Shown in pieces: positions 22,601-37,600 of a stretch of 64,000 nucleotides of DNA (the first letter of the stretch is position 1; the number at the start of each line of letters is the position of its first letter). Source of the DNA: Fasciolopsis buskii (Eukaryota; Platyhelminthes; Trematoda; Plagiorchiida; Fasciolidae). The notes under the pieces are model-generated. The model was not told where the DNA came from, did not search any database, and saw nothing but the letters and a program-made list of their open reading frames with translations. Where the stretch lies: NCBI GenBank assembly GCA_008360955.1, contig LUCM01003860.1, forward strand, positions 19,506-83,505. Direction: 5' to 3'. Made by a program: the position numbers and the translations under genes.

Positions 22601-25600
22601 ACTAAGCCTTTTCTGCCAGTGTAATCGTCAATGCCGACGGTTTAGTAGCTGTTGGTGACAATTTTGGCTGAATCAAGAGTGTGGTATTGTAGTCTATCAC
22701 TCACAAGTAGGACAAATTTAGGGCACTTCATGGGACTTGGAGCATTAGTCGAGTTACCTAAACCTTTGCCGTAAGGAGTGTATCGAAAAATCTATGTGCC
22801 ATATATTGGTTTTAATTGTGAATGATATAATGTTAATAACACAGCTTTGTTGGTAGATGTAATGTGTCATTACATCTATCAACGACACTGTGTTGTTAAT
22901 GTTATATCATTCACAATTACACAGACCTTTCCTAACGCGGTCACCTGTAAACCATAAGGAAACAATTTCATGCTTGAAAAGTACAAAAAATGACCATAAG
23001 TATTCGGAGCTATGAATTTTGCAATACTTATGACTAACGCATATCGAAGATATTAGGTTTTTAAGTAACCCAATCAAGTTTGCATAGACTGATGACGGTA
23101 CCCGAAAATTCAATCACGTTATATTGTATTGCCTTGATGTGGCGGTCTCATCGTCAAAATATGAGGAAGTAAGGCGGCAAAGAAGGAACTGATTAGTCAG
23201 AAAAAGCTAGCAACTACGCTGTTACTTGCACTGTGCTTTCGAGTGTACCAGGAACATTCACATTTCTATTTTGACTAGTAATAATGACGAAATTAGTCAC
23301 GAAGACTTGCCTGTTAATAATTCCAGCCGCAAATTTTGGGTCCCTTCTCCTGTGCTGATGAATGGTCACATCACTCAATTTGACTTTGGTGTGAGCAATT
23401 CACTGCAATCTTGCTGCCCAACGGAACACGCAGAAGTGCTCAGGCAAACCAACAATCTCACATTCCGAATAGTGTATGTAAATGAGACACAAACACGCAC
23501 TAGTTCAGCTGATCTGAAGTTATAACTTTGGTTGTGGCTGGCTTAAGCCCTGTTTCGTTTCGTGATCAGTCAGATTTTGCCACCATCAAGTGAAATTTGC
23601 TAATCCATAGGGCCAAATGAGTTCCTGTTGCAATGAGAAATGCCAACAGGAGAGGCACAATTAGTAACCATGGCCCGAATTTCAATAGGTGCACTTGGGG
23701 TGTCTACTGAGACACTGCTTGCAGTGTGCCCTTGCGCTCTGAATTAAAGAAAATTCGGACGACAGTTGACCTCGCATTGGTCAACTGAGCTGGATATCTG
23801 ACAATGGGCAAATGCTCTGGTTACCACCTCAACCCTAACCCAACTCCATCTCACTGAGCTCATATGTAGCACATCTAATATTGCAACTGAATTCTGCGAT
23901 GACTGACTAATAGTTTGATGTGGCATTCAGGCTAGGTCGTATCGGGATCATACGCGAACTGGCGCTCAGGTCAATGAAATCATCGTTCAGCCTTTATTGT
24001 CGTCCCTTTCCCAATAGGGTGTGCCAAGCGTGAGTTCAGTCACCTACAGTGCCTTTTTCTTTTGTCATCCGTTTGAGTTCCCATCGCTGATTCATATACT
24101 TACTTCGACTGGATTAACATTATGGACAAAGGGCTCGTGTTCACCACGGCGGAGGAAAAATGAGCTATCATATCACTGCAGTTGACCCTAACTCCTAGTT
24201 TTGAATTTGATACCAGAACAAAAGTCCAGATAACTATGTTAGTGAAATTCGGTGTAATTTACATGTGAACCATTTCTACCTTTTAGAGCTATCAAGTTCA
24301 CACATCTCTGTTTCCGTGCTCTGGACCTGGTGGAGTAGCCAATGTGAGCCACCCAATTAGCGCATGACTGTCGGTATAAAATTACGTTGAGTGTAGTCAC
24401 GTGAGCGTCAACAGTCAAATTAACCAGGTTGCTGTTCTACTGGTTTTCAAGTTGTACAGCCGGTATTGAGTACTGTGTTTACAGTTTAATGGCCATAACA
24501 AAGAGTACAAGTGAACTGAAGTTTAAGAAATGAACGCCGCAATATACTGATTTTTTAAAATCATTGTGGCTTCCTCCAGCGACTTCAGTCGGTCATCTCG
24601 ACTGTAGTTCAAACCCGACCTACTTATTCATGTAACCACTACTCATCTGATTCTGAAGGGATCAATCAGTCGGTCCTGTTTTCTGGACAGAAATCTAAAC
24701 AAACGGCCGTAAATTTTCGGTATAGACTCGCAGCCTAGTTTTGCGAGAGGCAGGTTTGCAACCAATGGGCGTTGTACTGTAGCAATGGTCTTGCGCAAAA
24801 TGAACGCATTTCTGACCTCTGCTATCGGATAAGGCCACATCTAGTGTCAACTTTTGAGCCTACTTTGGTGACTTGGAAGCTTAGATCGAGTCATGCAACA
24901 TCTCAATTAGGTGAAAAAGAACATATGGGGAAACCACGGTTTGACTCGAAGTCAGTGATCATGAGTAAAATCAAAATTATTTGGCTATGCAAACATGACA
25001 TTGTGGTTCATGTTGAGAATGAACACCGTAAGCAACAATCTGTTGAAGTCGGTCAGTCTTGATGAATGCAGAACATTTAGATAGTGGATGACTTGTATTG
25101 GTCAATGCGAAATAAATTTCCATAGTTGCTCGTAAACACCCGGTCACTAAATGTATATGAAAGGTTCTCGATTTTGACTGGCTAATTCCGAAACTTGAAC
25201 CAGTATTTGTCAATAAATCCTTAGCCGAAAAATTACTTGTTTAATTTCAAACCGCTGGAATTAAAATTGAACTTAATTCATAATGGCACTTGATTTCAAG
25301 TGCAGGAGAAGCATTCCATAAACGCATTTAAGTGCATTACCGTAGTCAAGGAAGCATGAGAAAAGATTACCGTATTAGTTAAGGGAAGACAACACGGAAT
25401 TTAAGTTGGCGATGGCATCTGGTGTTGAACGCCGGTTTCAGTAGGCAGACTGATAATCATCAAGGGCATCATTGCACGACTTAACATGAGTAGCTTTACA
25501 AGGGTGGTAGTACAAACCATGGGACACTGTTTAGTAGTAGTTTCGCGATTAAAGTACTCTTTACGAGTCGTTGTGAAATGACTGTATTAGAGCATCGTGT

Positions 25601-28600
25601 TAGCAACTAGCTCCGAACAATTCAGTGAATGCGACAAACATGGACGTTGTGACCGGTGAAGCCAAACGTGCCGATAGAGTTACTGTTGTTAATGATGGAA
25701 GGTCACATGAGAACAACCGAAAACATCGTGCTAGATGAAATTGTATTTTTGAATGTTGTACTAAGTATCGATCGCCATGATTGACGCTTGGTGAATTCCG
25801 AGGCAAAAAAAAGATATCATAACTGTTTTTGATTCATTGCAAAGATTAGGAACCTGAACGTCAGTCAGAAAATGTGGTACAGGACACCATGATGAAGCGG
25901 AACTATTGATTTTTGCCACCGCCTGAATCATGCGATGGCCACTCATGGTGGCAACAATACAACAAACCTGGATCCACTTAACAAGGAAGAGATTGATTAA
26001 CTGACTGTCGAATGGGGAATACTATAAGTGCGCGAGGAAAACGGCGGTGCAGTAATGTGAGACTAATTGTTTTGAAGACTGGAATGAACTGAATCACCTA
26101 GAGCTTGATACTTTCAGAGTCTACAGTAAGATATTACTCGGTTAGTATGTGTAAGTGCGTTGGAAGGTTTTATGTATATCATGTTTTCAAAAGGAAATGT
26201 CTCCACATGATGCAGTCCATTGTTGCCAGCGAACGGATCCGAGGCGAATTGATTTACGGGTATAATTCATACAACTGGCCCATTGGATATGTTTGTTTGC
26301 TTTTCGTAACAATAATAATAGTAGTAGTAGTAGTAGTAGTAGTAGTAATTTTTCCACAACTACACAGGGTTAAATCAAAATAAAACGTTAACATATTTGG
26401 CCAGAACTCTCAGGCATTAAATCTTCGTGTTGTGTTGGGTCATAACGCTGAGTCTTCAGCAATCAATAAATGAATCATCGGCAGAGTCCGACTAGTCACA
26501 AACGCTTGACGGACTGTCTTTTGCACTAAACGTTTCGTGCACAGACCCTAAGTCATCCGGTTGACCTTACATTAGGGAATTACCAGCCTCAAGTTTTGCT
26601 CAAACGATAACAAATCAGTGGTGCATGTCCAACAAGGTTTAAACCTAGGACTTTCAAATAAAATTTGTATTTTGTCAGTGTGACATCACCTCCCAACCAG
26701 GCTAATGAGAGTAAATGGTTCGAGTTTGTTCAACCTCAACCACCACTAGCAAGTAATTGTGAAATGTAGATGAATAGCAGTGTACTGAGGAGGCTAGTGG
26801 GGATATTTGTTCATCCTGTAGAAAAAACGTTATTTAGTGGGAGACATTCGGCTGGAATTAAAGGAAAATTTCCCTTTTCTTCCTTCGAAACTGTCGTAGT
26901 TTGATGCCTGTTATTAGTGGCGACATCTAAAGAAACGTAGTGCTATCATTCAGATTAGCTTGTATAGGAGGTGGCATAGTGCCGGCACACATTTTCTATT
27001 TCCAAACCGCAGGTTTAAACCTTGGATGCCTCGGTGGATGCACACCATCGATGATCTTTATTAATAGCGAAACTCCAGTCCGGTGCTTTCTGAGCAAAAG
27101 GCTGACCGGATGAATTGTGGCTTACGCTTGTGGGCAACCAATCAACAGTCAGTGCCATACTACTTGGAAGTAATTTAAAGGTACATATAAGAATAAATAA
27201 TCGGAAAGTTATACGGCTTCCAGTTCACTTCGTAAGAAACTAAATTATGAAGTCTACGTTGGTAAATAGCACGCCCCTTGATAAATACCTCGTCAAACCT
27301 TGCGGAGTGCTGGTATAATGGTGTATTCTAAGGGACGTTTGAACAGTGGGATACTCTTCATTTTATAACCCTGCAGACAAAAGTAGTTGGTTTGTTTCTC
27401 TCTCTGAGATAATAGCTGTTTATCACCTTAAACCATGGTAGTTATGAAAAACAAATAACTTCGGGAAATTATAATTAAGAGAGAAATACATTTTAAATTT
27501 ACGAAGGCAAAGTTACGCTGTTGCTATCGTTTAGATTTGGGGTGCTGGTTAACAAAGGTTTTTAACCGGGATTATTTACAGAAAGCATCTAATTACTGTC
27601 ATTTGTATCAGTAGCTAAAGGGAGAATGCATGCCCTCGCCGTTAGATTTTCAGATTAGGGCGCGTGGCAATTTCGCTCCCTCGCAAGTGCTTTCCTTTCC
27701 ATCACTACCAAAGTCAATTTCCTAATAACATTCTCAGTCATTACATATTGCATTGCAGTGACGACTGAAGTATTGTGAAATTGAACTTACCGACACGACG
27801 TGTAACCTGAAAGGTTTCCGACACGCTGATGTAGGAGCTTTCGCTGTGAAACCTGCGCCTCCCGTGTGATTCAGTCAAACATGTTGAAGTGTCCACCAAA
27901 CCCCAAAGCTCACGGGAATGACAAATGTTAACTCCTGTATTGGCAGTACCTGGTAACTTTTCGCTGGCCGATTCATCCGTATCTCGTGAGTTGAGCGGAC
28001 GGGGTGAGAGTGAGTGCGAGCCACTGTGAGAACTGGCGCGTCCACTATTGCTCATAATCACGCGTAACATACTCTGACGTACTAATTCAATTTCATCCTC
28101 ACTGCCTGTTGGTGATCTGTGTAATTTATCGACTTCCAGAGGGCTGCATTCTGAATTACAGTAGGCACTCAACGAGTCCACGCATCTGTTTATTAGAGAG
28201 ATCAAAGGTGGAGATCTTTTATCTGTGTAATTTCTTCATTAACGAAATAACAATGCACATCATTTCAGGATCTCGCCAACTTATTCGCTTGAGCACCGTC
28301 GGTCACATGAACCAAGTGATTCAATAAAATCCAGCAGCCTTAGCAATAATATGGTTTATTTCTGCTGGTGGGAATGTTTTGCCTCAGTTTCAAGTGTAAT
28401 GTCGGGTTTCGTGGAACAATTGCCGTCGAAAACTAGCAAGGATGATAAAAATGGTCACCCGTTTCAACAAAAGCTCATGATTCACATTGAATTACTATAA
28501 GATCAAATTGAACCCATCAGTCACGTCACAGTAGATGGCCTTACTTTCGTAGGCAGACGATTTAAACATGGTCACCGAAGAATAATAAGCGTAATGAAAA

Positions 28601-31600
28601 GTGCCGTTAACAACCGAATACCCTGCATATTACTTCAAAAAACAGGGTTGGCCAATGAAGACAAGTTTTTTCATCCCAGCCGTTAGAGTCAACTGTCTCA
28701 TCTGATTAAGCCAACACCTCTTCATGAGTATGGATAACCAAGAATAATCATGGTGCTAGTGCAACGTTCCGCAGAAGATACTGAGGACATCAGATGAGGA
28801 GAAACCTATTCGAACCCATTCCTTCAAGCATCAGATAAAATTCAGATCGATCAGTTTGTCCTCAAATAGTCTTTGCTATGGCCCTAACATTCACAGACGA
28901 AACTGGGTTAGTCGTGTAATACGCGTTCGGTCTTTGTTTATCAGATACGTGTGGCAAATGCAAAGTGGTTATTCAGAGATGCAGAGATATGTTTCATTCA
29001 CAGCAAGGAAACGGGGATCAACTGTACGAAGACGGATTTTGTCTGTCGTAAATACCATTCAGACCTTTGACCAACGAGGTATTCGAGACCGCCTTAGATA
29101 ACGTTTTTCACAGAAATCATCGTGTCTCTATTAGGAGGCTGGTAAAAGATGCAAGTCAGATAACCTAAGATCGGAATCTAGTTCAGAAGTTCAGGGGTTA
29201 CGAAGTGGGATTTATTTCAGCCTCTTTAGTTTTTACTGCAGTATCTTTTGGGCAATACTTTCGAATAGATCCCAAGAGAATAAATCTAAACCAGTAAGGT
29301 CAGTCAATAAGTCCTCTCACTCCAACCTATCGGCCACAAAATTAATCACGTAATCACAGCAGAAGAAACAATGAAAAATAGGCTGTTGGAAGTACTTCAA
29401 GTGACTTTTCCACTCTCTGGGAGCAGCTTTCTAACTATTATTGAACAGCCTGGGAATTTCGAAAACACCTATTCACATGAATTTGTGTCTAAATGAATAT
29501 GGAAATTCTCTAAAAGCTGGTAACGTATACATGTTAAAGATACAGGGTGGAACCCGCCCTAATGTGATTGCATCTTGGCTTGGTGTGATGGCTTGGATAT
29601 CTCAGTAAGCTAACGCTATATATAGAGAGAGGAAAATAGATATAAGATGATATACTTCAAGCAGAACACAGTTCTTTCTGGAAGGACAGTGTATAGTGAA
29701 CTGAAAAAGAAGCTGTTGGTCTTCCAAATCGTCTTTCGATTTAAGCTGACGTTTTACTTGGCAAAATTATTGGTCCAAGCAGATGAGTCCCCAATCAACC
29801 AATCTCCACTGCCTTAAGGACATTCCCTTGCTAGAAAGGTCATGTTCCTGAACCCTAATCCCTCTACTGGTTAGTATCTGGATTCCGTTGCAGCAGCTGT
29901 CCAGCATCGCAAGTACAAGCAAGTATAAAAAAAACAGTAAATTCAGTGATGTGTTTATCGCCTCCCAGAAAAATCTGGAGCGCCGTACATAGCGTCCAGC
30001 AAGACGAGAGGTGATAAATAATCCACTGCTCAGAGCTTACCTGCTGACTTAACGCCACACTTCCTTTTAGATGAGGCTTTCGAATCAAAGGCTGCGGTTA
30101 GGATCAAGGGAGAAAAATTTCTTTGTGGTATAAGCAACCAAGAAATATCGCTTGCCCAATCGCTTCCAAAACCGCTTCTGTATTAACTCCCATTAACATT
30201 TGTTCTTCCGATGTAGAAACCATTCTAGATGTCAAGGATGATTTCGTCTCGATAGGTTTTGTTGGTGATATTATTAGTAGAAATAAGAAAATAAAGTGAA
30301 TGCTTGACTTGAGTTTTCATTGTTTCTGTTCACGTCAGTGGCAATGGACTGAAATGGCGATTTTTTTGTCGTGCACTTGTGTGCTCCTACTCGTCGTAAC
30401 TCTGCTGAAGCTAAGGATAAGTTCTAGCGAAACATGTTTTAACAACTATGAAGTTAATGCTTAGCGAATGCTGTATTCATTGTTGATGGTGGTAATGCGC
30501 AAATTGATTGGTAAGGCATGATAGGAAGACATGTCGGGGGCAGATTTGCCCTCTCATTCGATCGAACCGACGTTGCTGATCACTTCGTTTGTGTTTGTTC
30601 CAAGAGTAGATTGCTCCCGTTGAAGATAACAGTACATCATTAAAACAGTCATGGGCTTATTTGACACCCTCCTCCACCTTCACAACGTTGAACTCAGATC
30701 AACTACATTGCAACTGATCGTTGGAGGATGTCGAAAAATCATGGATTGTCGATCATTCTGATCCACATATCTGCATATTCCGATCTCGCCTTGATCTGTG
30801 CTCGCTTTGTCTCCCCTTGGTCTGTGGTCTCATCACCGTGAAATCACGCCTTCTTCACGGCTGCTCCTAGACGATGATTGCCGACATCAGATACAGTCGA
30901 ATATTTCAGCATGTTTTTTTAGCGCAATCCGATATTCAGGATCCGAGTTAACATTGGGACCAGATTGAAGATGTCATGTGCGGAGTGGCCTACACCACGC
31001 AGGACCCCGTTCGATATGATTCTCACAAACACAGAGTATCCTTCACCTCACTTGCTCTTCTGGATACACGCAGATCCCTCCATTTGCATGCCACATGCAA
31101 TATGACTCGTAATTCCCTCATTCATCACTATCTTGCGAAACGACCGCAAGCAATGGTGGATTGAGAAATCCTTCGCAAATTGATCGCGGGTCTTACACTT
31201 TGTGATGCAGTATTCTAAACCCGTGACGCATGAATACTTCTTTAATTTGAAGTAAGTCGTTTCGGCTATTGCATTTCACGCTGGAGTCCAAGGCGTCACC
31301 TCATTTCATGGGACATTCTCTTTGTAATAGCTGATATCAGATGTCTCTGATTTAGGGACGACTGCTCTCCTTTACTCAGTATCACGGCAAACCGATGAGG
31401 CATAGCTTAATAATGGTTCATCATTTAGGTTCTTGATTTTGCAAACGCTGTCTACGATCACTCAAGGGTTTTAAATTCAGTTAATATGTGGCACTCACCT
31501 CGTGCCTGTTGGTTCCGGGACAACTTCGAATGTATCTGTGTGATTATTCCGAATTTCGTGAATTGAATCTGACATGCACTGTGAATCTTCAGTCAGGCTG

Positions 31601-34600
31601 GAAAGTCGTGAGATATCTGGCAAAGATTTCGTCCGCAAAAGCTAGAAATGACATGAGATTCAGGTATACTCTTTCATATGAATTTCAGCAACGTTTTGTA
31701 GTAAATTATTGCCTGGTACAAATTAGACCGGGATTTACTAAGATTCTAAAGAAGTGAAAGAAAACAATGCTTATAGTTTGAAAGATACTAAGACATCGAG
31801 GGACAAAACCTGAGTGAGCTTTCAGATATTCGTGGTTTACTTGGCAGGTCATGTTTGAATATTGCAATGAATTAATAAGAGAAACTAGAGAAAGTTAGTT
31901 ATGGTTTCATCGTTTGTTTGGCATGAATTATTTTGGTTTATCAGTGGTAAACTCGTTATCATTAAATATGATGAATTTCGCAGTGATAATTTGCATCCAA
32001 AAGATTGATCGGAGTGAGCCTCGAAACATGAGTCCTGGGCTCTGAGTTACGTAAAATTATGCACTCCTCCAACAGCGTCCACTGTAGACGAATTAGTACA
32101 GACAAAATGAACAATTTTGCTTAGTCGATCTATTTCAGAGATTAGCCTTAAATAATATTAGTTATTAATATTAGAAAATCACTTGTGGTTGATTAAGTTT
32201 TGTAGAAATCTAACATAATAAAGGGAAGATTTCTGAAATGCTATCTTATTTGTGTACATGAGTCGGATAAAATAGATGCATACATCAATTCCGATTGCAG
32301 TGCTACTGAGGATATCCCTTAGATATGACCAAGAAATAGTGAAAGTGTGATTGGCTTATCAGTAAAATAAAGGTGATAACTAGTTAGACAAGGGTTAATT
32401 TCCTTAGTCAGCTAAGCAAGATATGACTAGACTTCTTTCCTCTCATTATCGTTATTTGGTAAACGAGTTTGCAGCTGAGTATTCAAGCATGTTCTGTTCA
32501 CTTCCGGCGAAACTAAAGCTGTACAAAAAGGAATAAATCAAACGAACATAAAACAGCTCCTCCATAGAATGTCGCTGAATTTCTCCTGTATATCAAAGTA
32601 AAGTTCACATTCTAATCGGAGCAACACTAATCATCCTCAGAACCGTTGTCATCTAGACTCATTTATCAGAACCAAACTGGACATAGAAATTGGAGCAGAG
32701 TATCAGGTTTTACTCGTATCTTAGGGGATTCCTTCTTTACCATTAAACTTATTCGTCTAAAAACTCATGAACACAACTATCCTTCTGCTGGAACTGCGTA
32801 TTCGGCGATACGCCACGACAGGAGGGAACACTTGCCTTCGAATATAGCAGAGATTGTTCCAATTTATCAAACGTTTTTGAAATGATTGTATTCGATGAAC
32901 CAAGATGGTCGCAAGCCGTAGGATTTTTGGTGTTTTCCGTCTCCATAAAGTTCACCTAACAATATGGAGAACAAAAATGGGAGATAAATTCGTTCCATTC
33001 TGGTTAGTAGGACAAAAATTGTTTTGTTCAACATCATCGTTTCAGATCTCTCAGAGAATAAGAAAAATGAACGCTGAAATCTTACTCATATAGAGTGAGG
33101 AGAGTAATAAACCGTATTCGTTGGGAAAGACTAATTAAAATGGCCTGTTGACAAATAAAAAAGCATAAAGCATTGCAGGACAAAGACGAAAAACATAGTA
33201 GTATCATCAACGAGGAAGGACAGGGAAACATTTGAATGAATGCTGAATAATGACTACTAGAACAGACTTGACCACCGGAGCCTATCTGAAGATTGGGGGA
33301 ATAATCGGCAGTATTTGCTGTAGCACGTAAATGACAGTCACCAACGGCTGGGTAACTGCCGTAACTGTCAACGATGACTTAGGCCTGGATTACGTTCGGG
33401 AGCAACAAAGAAAGACAAACAACATGAGACCGACTGCAGGATGAATGAACCTACTGGTGAAGAAGTTCTACGAAGTTATATATGAATAGGTTATCGGCTC
33501 TTCTGACAGTCTGTGAGTAGCCTTTTGTGTAAAACTGTTTTAGCTTCTCTGATTGTTATGCAGTCGGCAAATAAGGCTGTTGGCAATATGTGAATCAATA
33601 AGGGACCTTGTGTATGCAACTTTAGACTGGAATTGAGGGACTGTTATATTCTCCATCGTACAACATCAACATTCGGCAAGTCTTTGCAATGCTTATTCTC
33701 CGAGGTCACATAAAAATGATCAGTTGATCTTGATTTCCCTGTAAAAATGGGAAGGATAATAAATTCTGTGTCAGTAACACTGTCCCTACCCCGTCCAACC
33801 CGCCACTGTACTAGCCTTATCTTTGTGTAATCGTTTTGCTTTTTTAATCTTCTGAGCCAAAACCGTGGGACATGATGTAGGCATAAAATCCGGGAAATTG
33901 TCTAGTTTGTGGTTATCTTAGACAGACATTTGTTTTGTCACAATCTGGTTTGCTAGTGATCACCCTATCAAGTAAATGGTAAAGATGATCACTACAAACC
34001 AATATTCATGTTGCTGAATTCTGATACAAACTGCTCATGAAAAATGATGCTTCGTAAAAAACCGAATTTCATTGAAATAAATGCATTTGGTAAGCCGAAT
34101 TCCAGGCAAAGTTGCTATTCTTAACTCACTGGTCTTTTCGGACCTTTAGTGACAAAAAGCTACAAGCAGCACCACCCTAAGATCACAAGGGATCATGTGT
34201 AGTTGCCAGTTGTTCGTATCGGCAATTGGTACGATTATTCAAGCACATGGATACCTTTTCGAGCAGTACACACGTCGGTGTGATATTGGGTGCGCAAGAC
34301 GTTTTTGGCTGGTCCAGCCGGTAGGTGCCCATTTTAATCAATTTTGATTGTCCATGCGAATTCTGGCAGCTGGAAGATCCGAAGTATTTAGGTGACGTGG
34401 TCTCATCAGGAATGCAAGCAGATGGCAATGTCACATTTGGTCCTCCAGGCCCACTAGGACCTGGGGTAGTCAGTGATACTGGAGACGCGGGTCTGCTTGA
34501 GCCAACCTCCGGTTGGGCTTCCTCAGCAATGGCATCCGCAGGCAGAAATTCTCTCGTTTCTTCTGTTCCACAGGGAACAAAAGCTTGCCATGCCCCTGAA

Positions 34601-37600
34601 TGAAATGAAATATTTAATTTCTTAGATTAATGGAGTGAGTTTATGATTTCTGGTGAAACTTTTTGGATATCTGAATTATTCTTTTCGGCACTAAATAGCA
34701 AATCTTGATTGGGCTTACATCCAACGAAACTGATGGGAAGTACAAAGTAACTAGTTGTCCTGAAATGAGAAGTCAGCTAAGACAGTGGTTCGTTTACCAA
34801 ACAATTTATGGTACTGTATTTCAATCAGGCCAGGTTGAATGGATAAACGTTTCCACCTTTTACCGTCACCAGTGATGTGCGATAGTTTAAACTTATGGCT
34901 TTACTTACCTTCCTGTCTACAGTGAGGACCACCGATGGACCTTGCCTCAATGATAACTCCCAGACAATACTGAAGCCTTTGAACCACTTGATAATTGAGG
35001 CTTTAGGCCACGGCGTGTACTTTAAGCCAAATATATATGCCTACACATGTATAATTTCGAATTGATAACAATCATAACGGAAACGTAACAATACTAGAGA
35101 AATGTTTCAGACAGTGGACCACTGGAATTAACTGATAGGCAAAGAATAGAAATAAACTCCCATGTTTGTTTTCCTTCTGCATCTTGCAAGACTTCCCCGA
35201 CTGCTTTCACCTACTTGTTGGAAACGGGAAGCCAAAAATGGGTCTCACGGGATTCGGGCCATTGAAATGAGATTTAGGTTTTAGGTATAGTTAGTATTTC
35301 GGCTGGTAAACAAACTTTCGCCGGAAGCAGCCAAGTCTTGGCAACTTGTTTGTCGCACAACACCCATACTCAATTCGCATTTCAGCAACTGTGGTAGCCC
35401 CGCGTAACTGTTTCATCCTGATTAGGCACCAAAAGCAGTGCACTGAGTGTTGGCATTGCGTGAAAGAAAATCACATTAAATTGCCTACTAATGAAACTAA
35501 TCTCGTTTATTGCCGCTCATCTGGTATACGAACTCTGTTGTCGTTCCCTCAAACACCCCTGTGCTCACCATTTACATTACACCTAAAAGCTAGTCGACCT
35601 TAACTAACCGATGAAGAACATTCGACTAAGCCTGTTTGTGTTTCCCGAATTTCTATTCAGCCCAGTTCAGTGTGCAGCCATTGACCTTGATCAAAAGTGC
35701 CCCGATTTTGATTGCAAAATCACAGCGCTAAATAATGGTAGAAGAAAAAACTTAAAGAACAATTCAGAAGGACTGTAGAGAGGTGAAAATATTTAGAGTG
35801 CAGTAAAGTAACTGACTTCGGACTTGGAGACCTTTAGTCTAAGGTCTCCAGCCATAGCGCTGGGATATCATCGATACATACTCTTGATGAATCACAAAAG
35901 ACTGGAACAAGCATCACAGCACAATCTTAATGTTGTTGCTATACTTTTTTGCATCGCGGTAATGAAAAACGTCACATATACATCTTAATTCCTATCAAGC
36001 TGTACTTTCAGCTTGCATTCATTCATCCATGAGCTGAACAATTAAGAAAGTGCCCTTTGCAAGAAAAAAAATTGGGCTCACTTCTTACTGCTGGACGGTG
36101 GTTTTCCAGTTTGCTGTTTTCTTTTTGTCGGCCCACTTGGAGCGCTTTCAGTGGTGCATCAAATGCGATTCCACCTGTCCCGATCCTAGTGATTTCCGTA
36201 CCAGCTAAAATTCCGAGTGAAAAGGTCAGAGATCATAAAAGTTTAGTTTGCAGAGAAAGAACTTTTCCTTATTGTTTCTCTGTGATGATAATAAAGCGTG
36301 GATAGCTTACCCAATGCATTAGTTACTTCACTCAATTTGCGCAGTGCCGTATCACTCGGACCAACCCAATGAGAGCGCGGAGTTGGTCGGTCGATGCTTA
36401 TTCTGGGTGGGAGTTCTGATTTTGGCACCGTTGTCTTGTTCGCTGCTGCCGATTCATCCTCAACCAGAGTAGTCTCAGTCGAACAGCTTGTGTGTTCGAG
36501 AATTTCATCATTCGACCGGTTTGAAAATCTTCTGCTATGCCCATTTGATGAACTGGATACCGAGTGAATGTGATCAACCGGGCTACCCGCTCGCCCAATG
36601 CCGTTTGAGGAAGAATGCACATTCTGTTCCCACCGAACGCGTGTGACAGCTGATTTGGCGTTCAGTCGTCGGAGTATGCGATTCTTGGTCTTTCGAATAG
36701 CCAAACTGAGATTTTTTGAAACCATATGTTTGGAGTCAAATCGATAAGAAAAGAAATTTGTTTAACTATCAATAACACTTACACATGTGGGTCAACTCGA
36801 TAAACGGCAAGATTGCTATTTTCGGCCTTCTTCTCAGGAGATTTTACGAATTTCGTGGAAGATCATGAAGACCAGGAGGATGTCAGTTACAACAGATGAT
36901 CACATCTGGATTTATAAATTGGGTCGTCTAGGCCGTAGATTAGGCAATGTATATGATTGCATATTAACGGTCCAGCTTCGAAACCCGGAAAATTTCATGC
37001 GAGATAGTCAAGCGCCGTCGGGCAATGCAAGCTTGGCCGGAAATACCCTTAACACAACAGGAACACTAGGCTTACAGCTCAAAAAAATTTGACAAAAGAC
37101 TAAACTCAGAAAATTCTAATTGGCATGAGGAGCTAAGGGACATAGGGAAAAAGTCCAACAACAATTTTGGAATCAAGAATTAGGGTTCATTTGTTTATAT
37201 CAACGTAGCACGTCGTGGCACAACTTCAGGCTGAAATATGTTTTACGTTGGCTCAGCAGTGCGCTAATTATAAAGGTCTTTTACTTTCTTCTTAAACAAT
37301 ATGAGGCTAGAGTATGCTATTTAAAAGTGAGGGCTGCGGCCACTGGAAATATGCTTCTTGGAGAAGTGAGATGAAGGAAGAGAAGACGACGAGTGACCTC
37401 CACGTTCAAAAGTCCCAATTTTAGCAACTTGACCACTGCTATCTGAATTCGAACGGATAAAATTCTGCTTTTCGTATCTGTTTTCCAAATCCACTGAGCT
37501 ATCGCTCTGTTTGGCTTGTCTAAAACTGTAATACGAGGTCCACTCAATCAATAGGATAGTTGCTGTGTGCCGTTGGACTGTTAATTTAACAAAACCTTAG

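Larger units (their letters stand above)
19190..27790. other. NEK1 intron(s), repeat-rich
   Basis: Besides the listed repeats I see no further exon. Short open frames at 21654-21902, 22907-23113 and 23226-23525 lack motifs. A (AAT/AGT)n tract lies at 26311-26348 and a SINE-tail fragment at 24571-24640. Confidence 0.45.
28186..31498. other. NEK1 intron
   Basis: Contains the inverted-duplication arm at 30023-30319 and the dispersed repeat at 30815-31175. An A-box/B-box pair is not visible. At 28235-28270, AACGAAATAACAATGCACAT recurs at about 40735, so it is a repeat fragment. Confidence 0.5.

Noticed and set aside
26105..26383. 92-codon + strand frame with a hydrophobic Val run resembling a membrane segment
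   Set aside because: The Val/Ile run is the translated (AGT)n microsatellite.
34900..34990. Consensus - strand donor GGAAG|GTAAGT suggesting a NEK1 exon
   Set aside because: The neighbouring exons already join in phase (36311 to 34595). Adding this segment would shift the next exon into frames with early stops.
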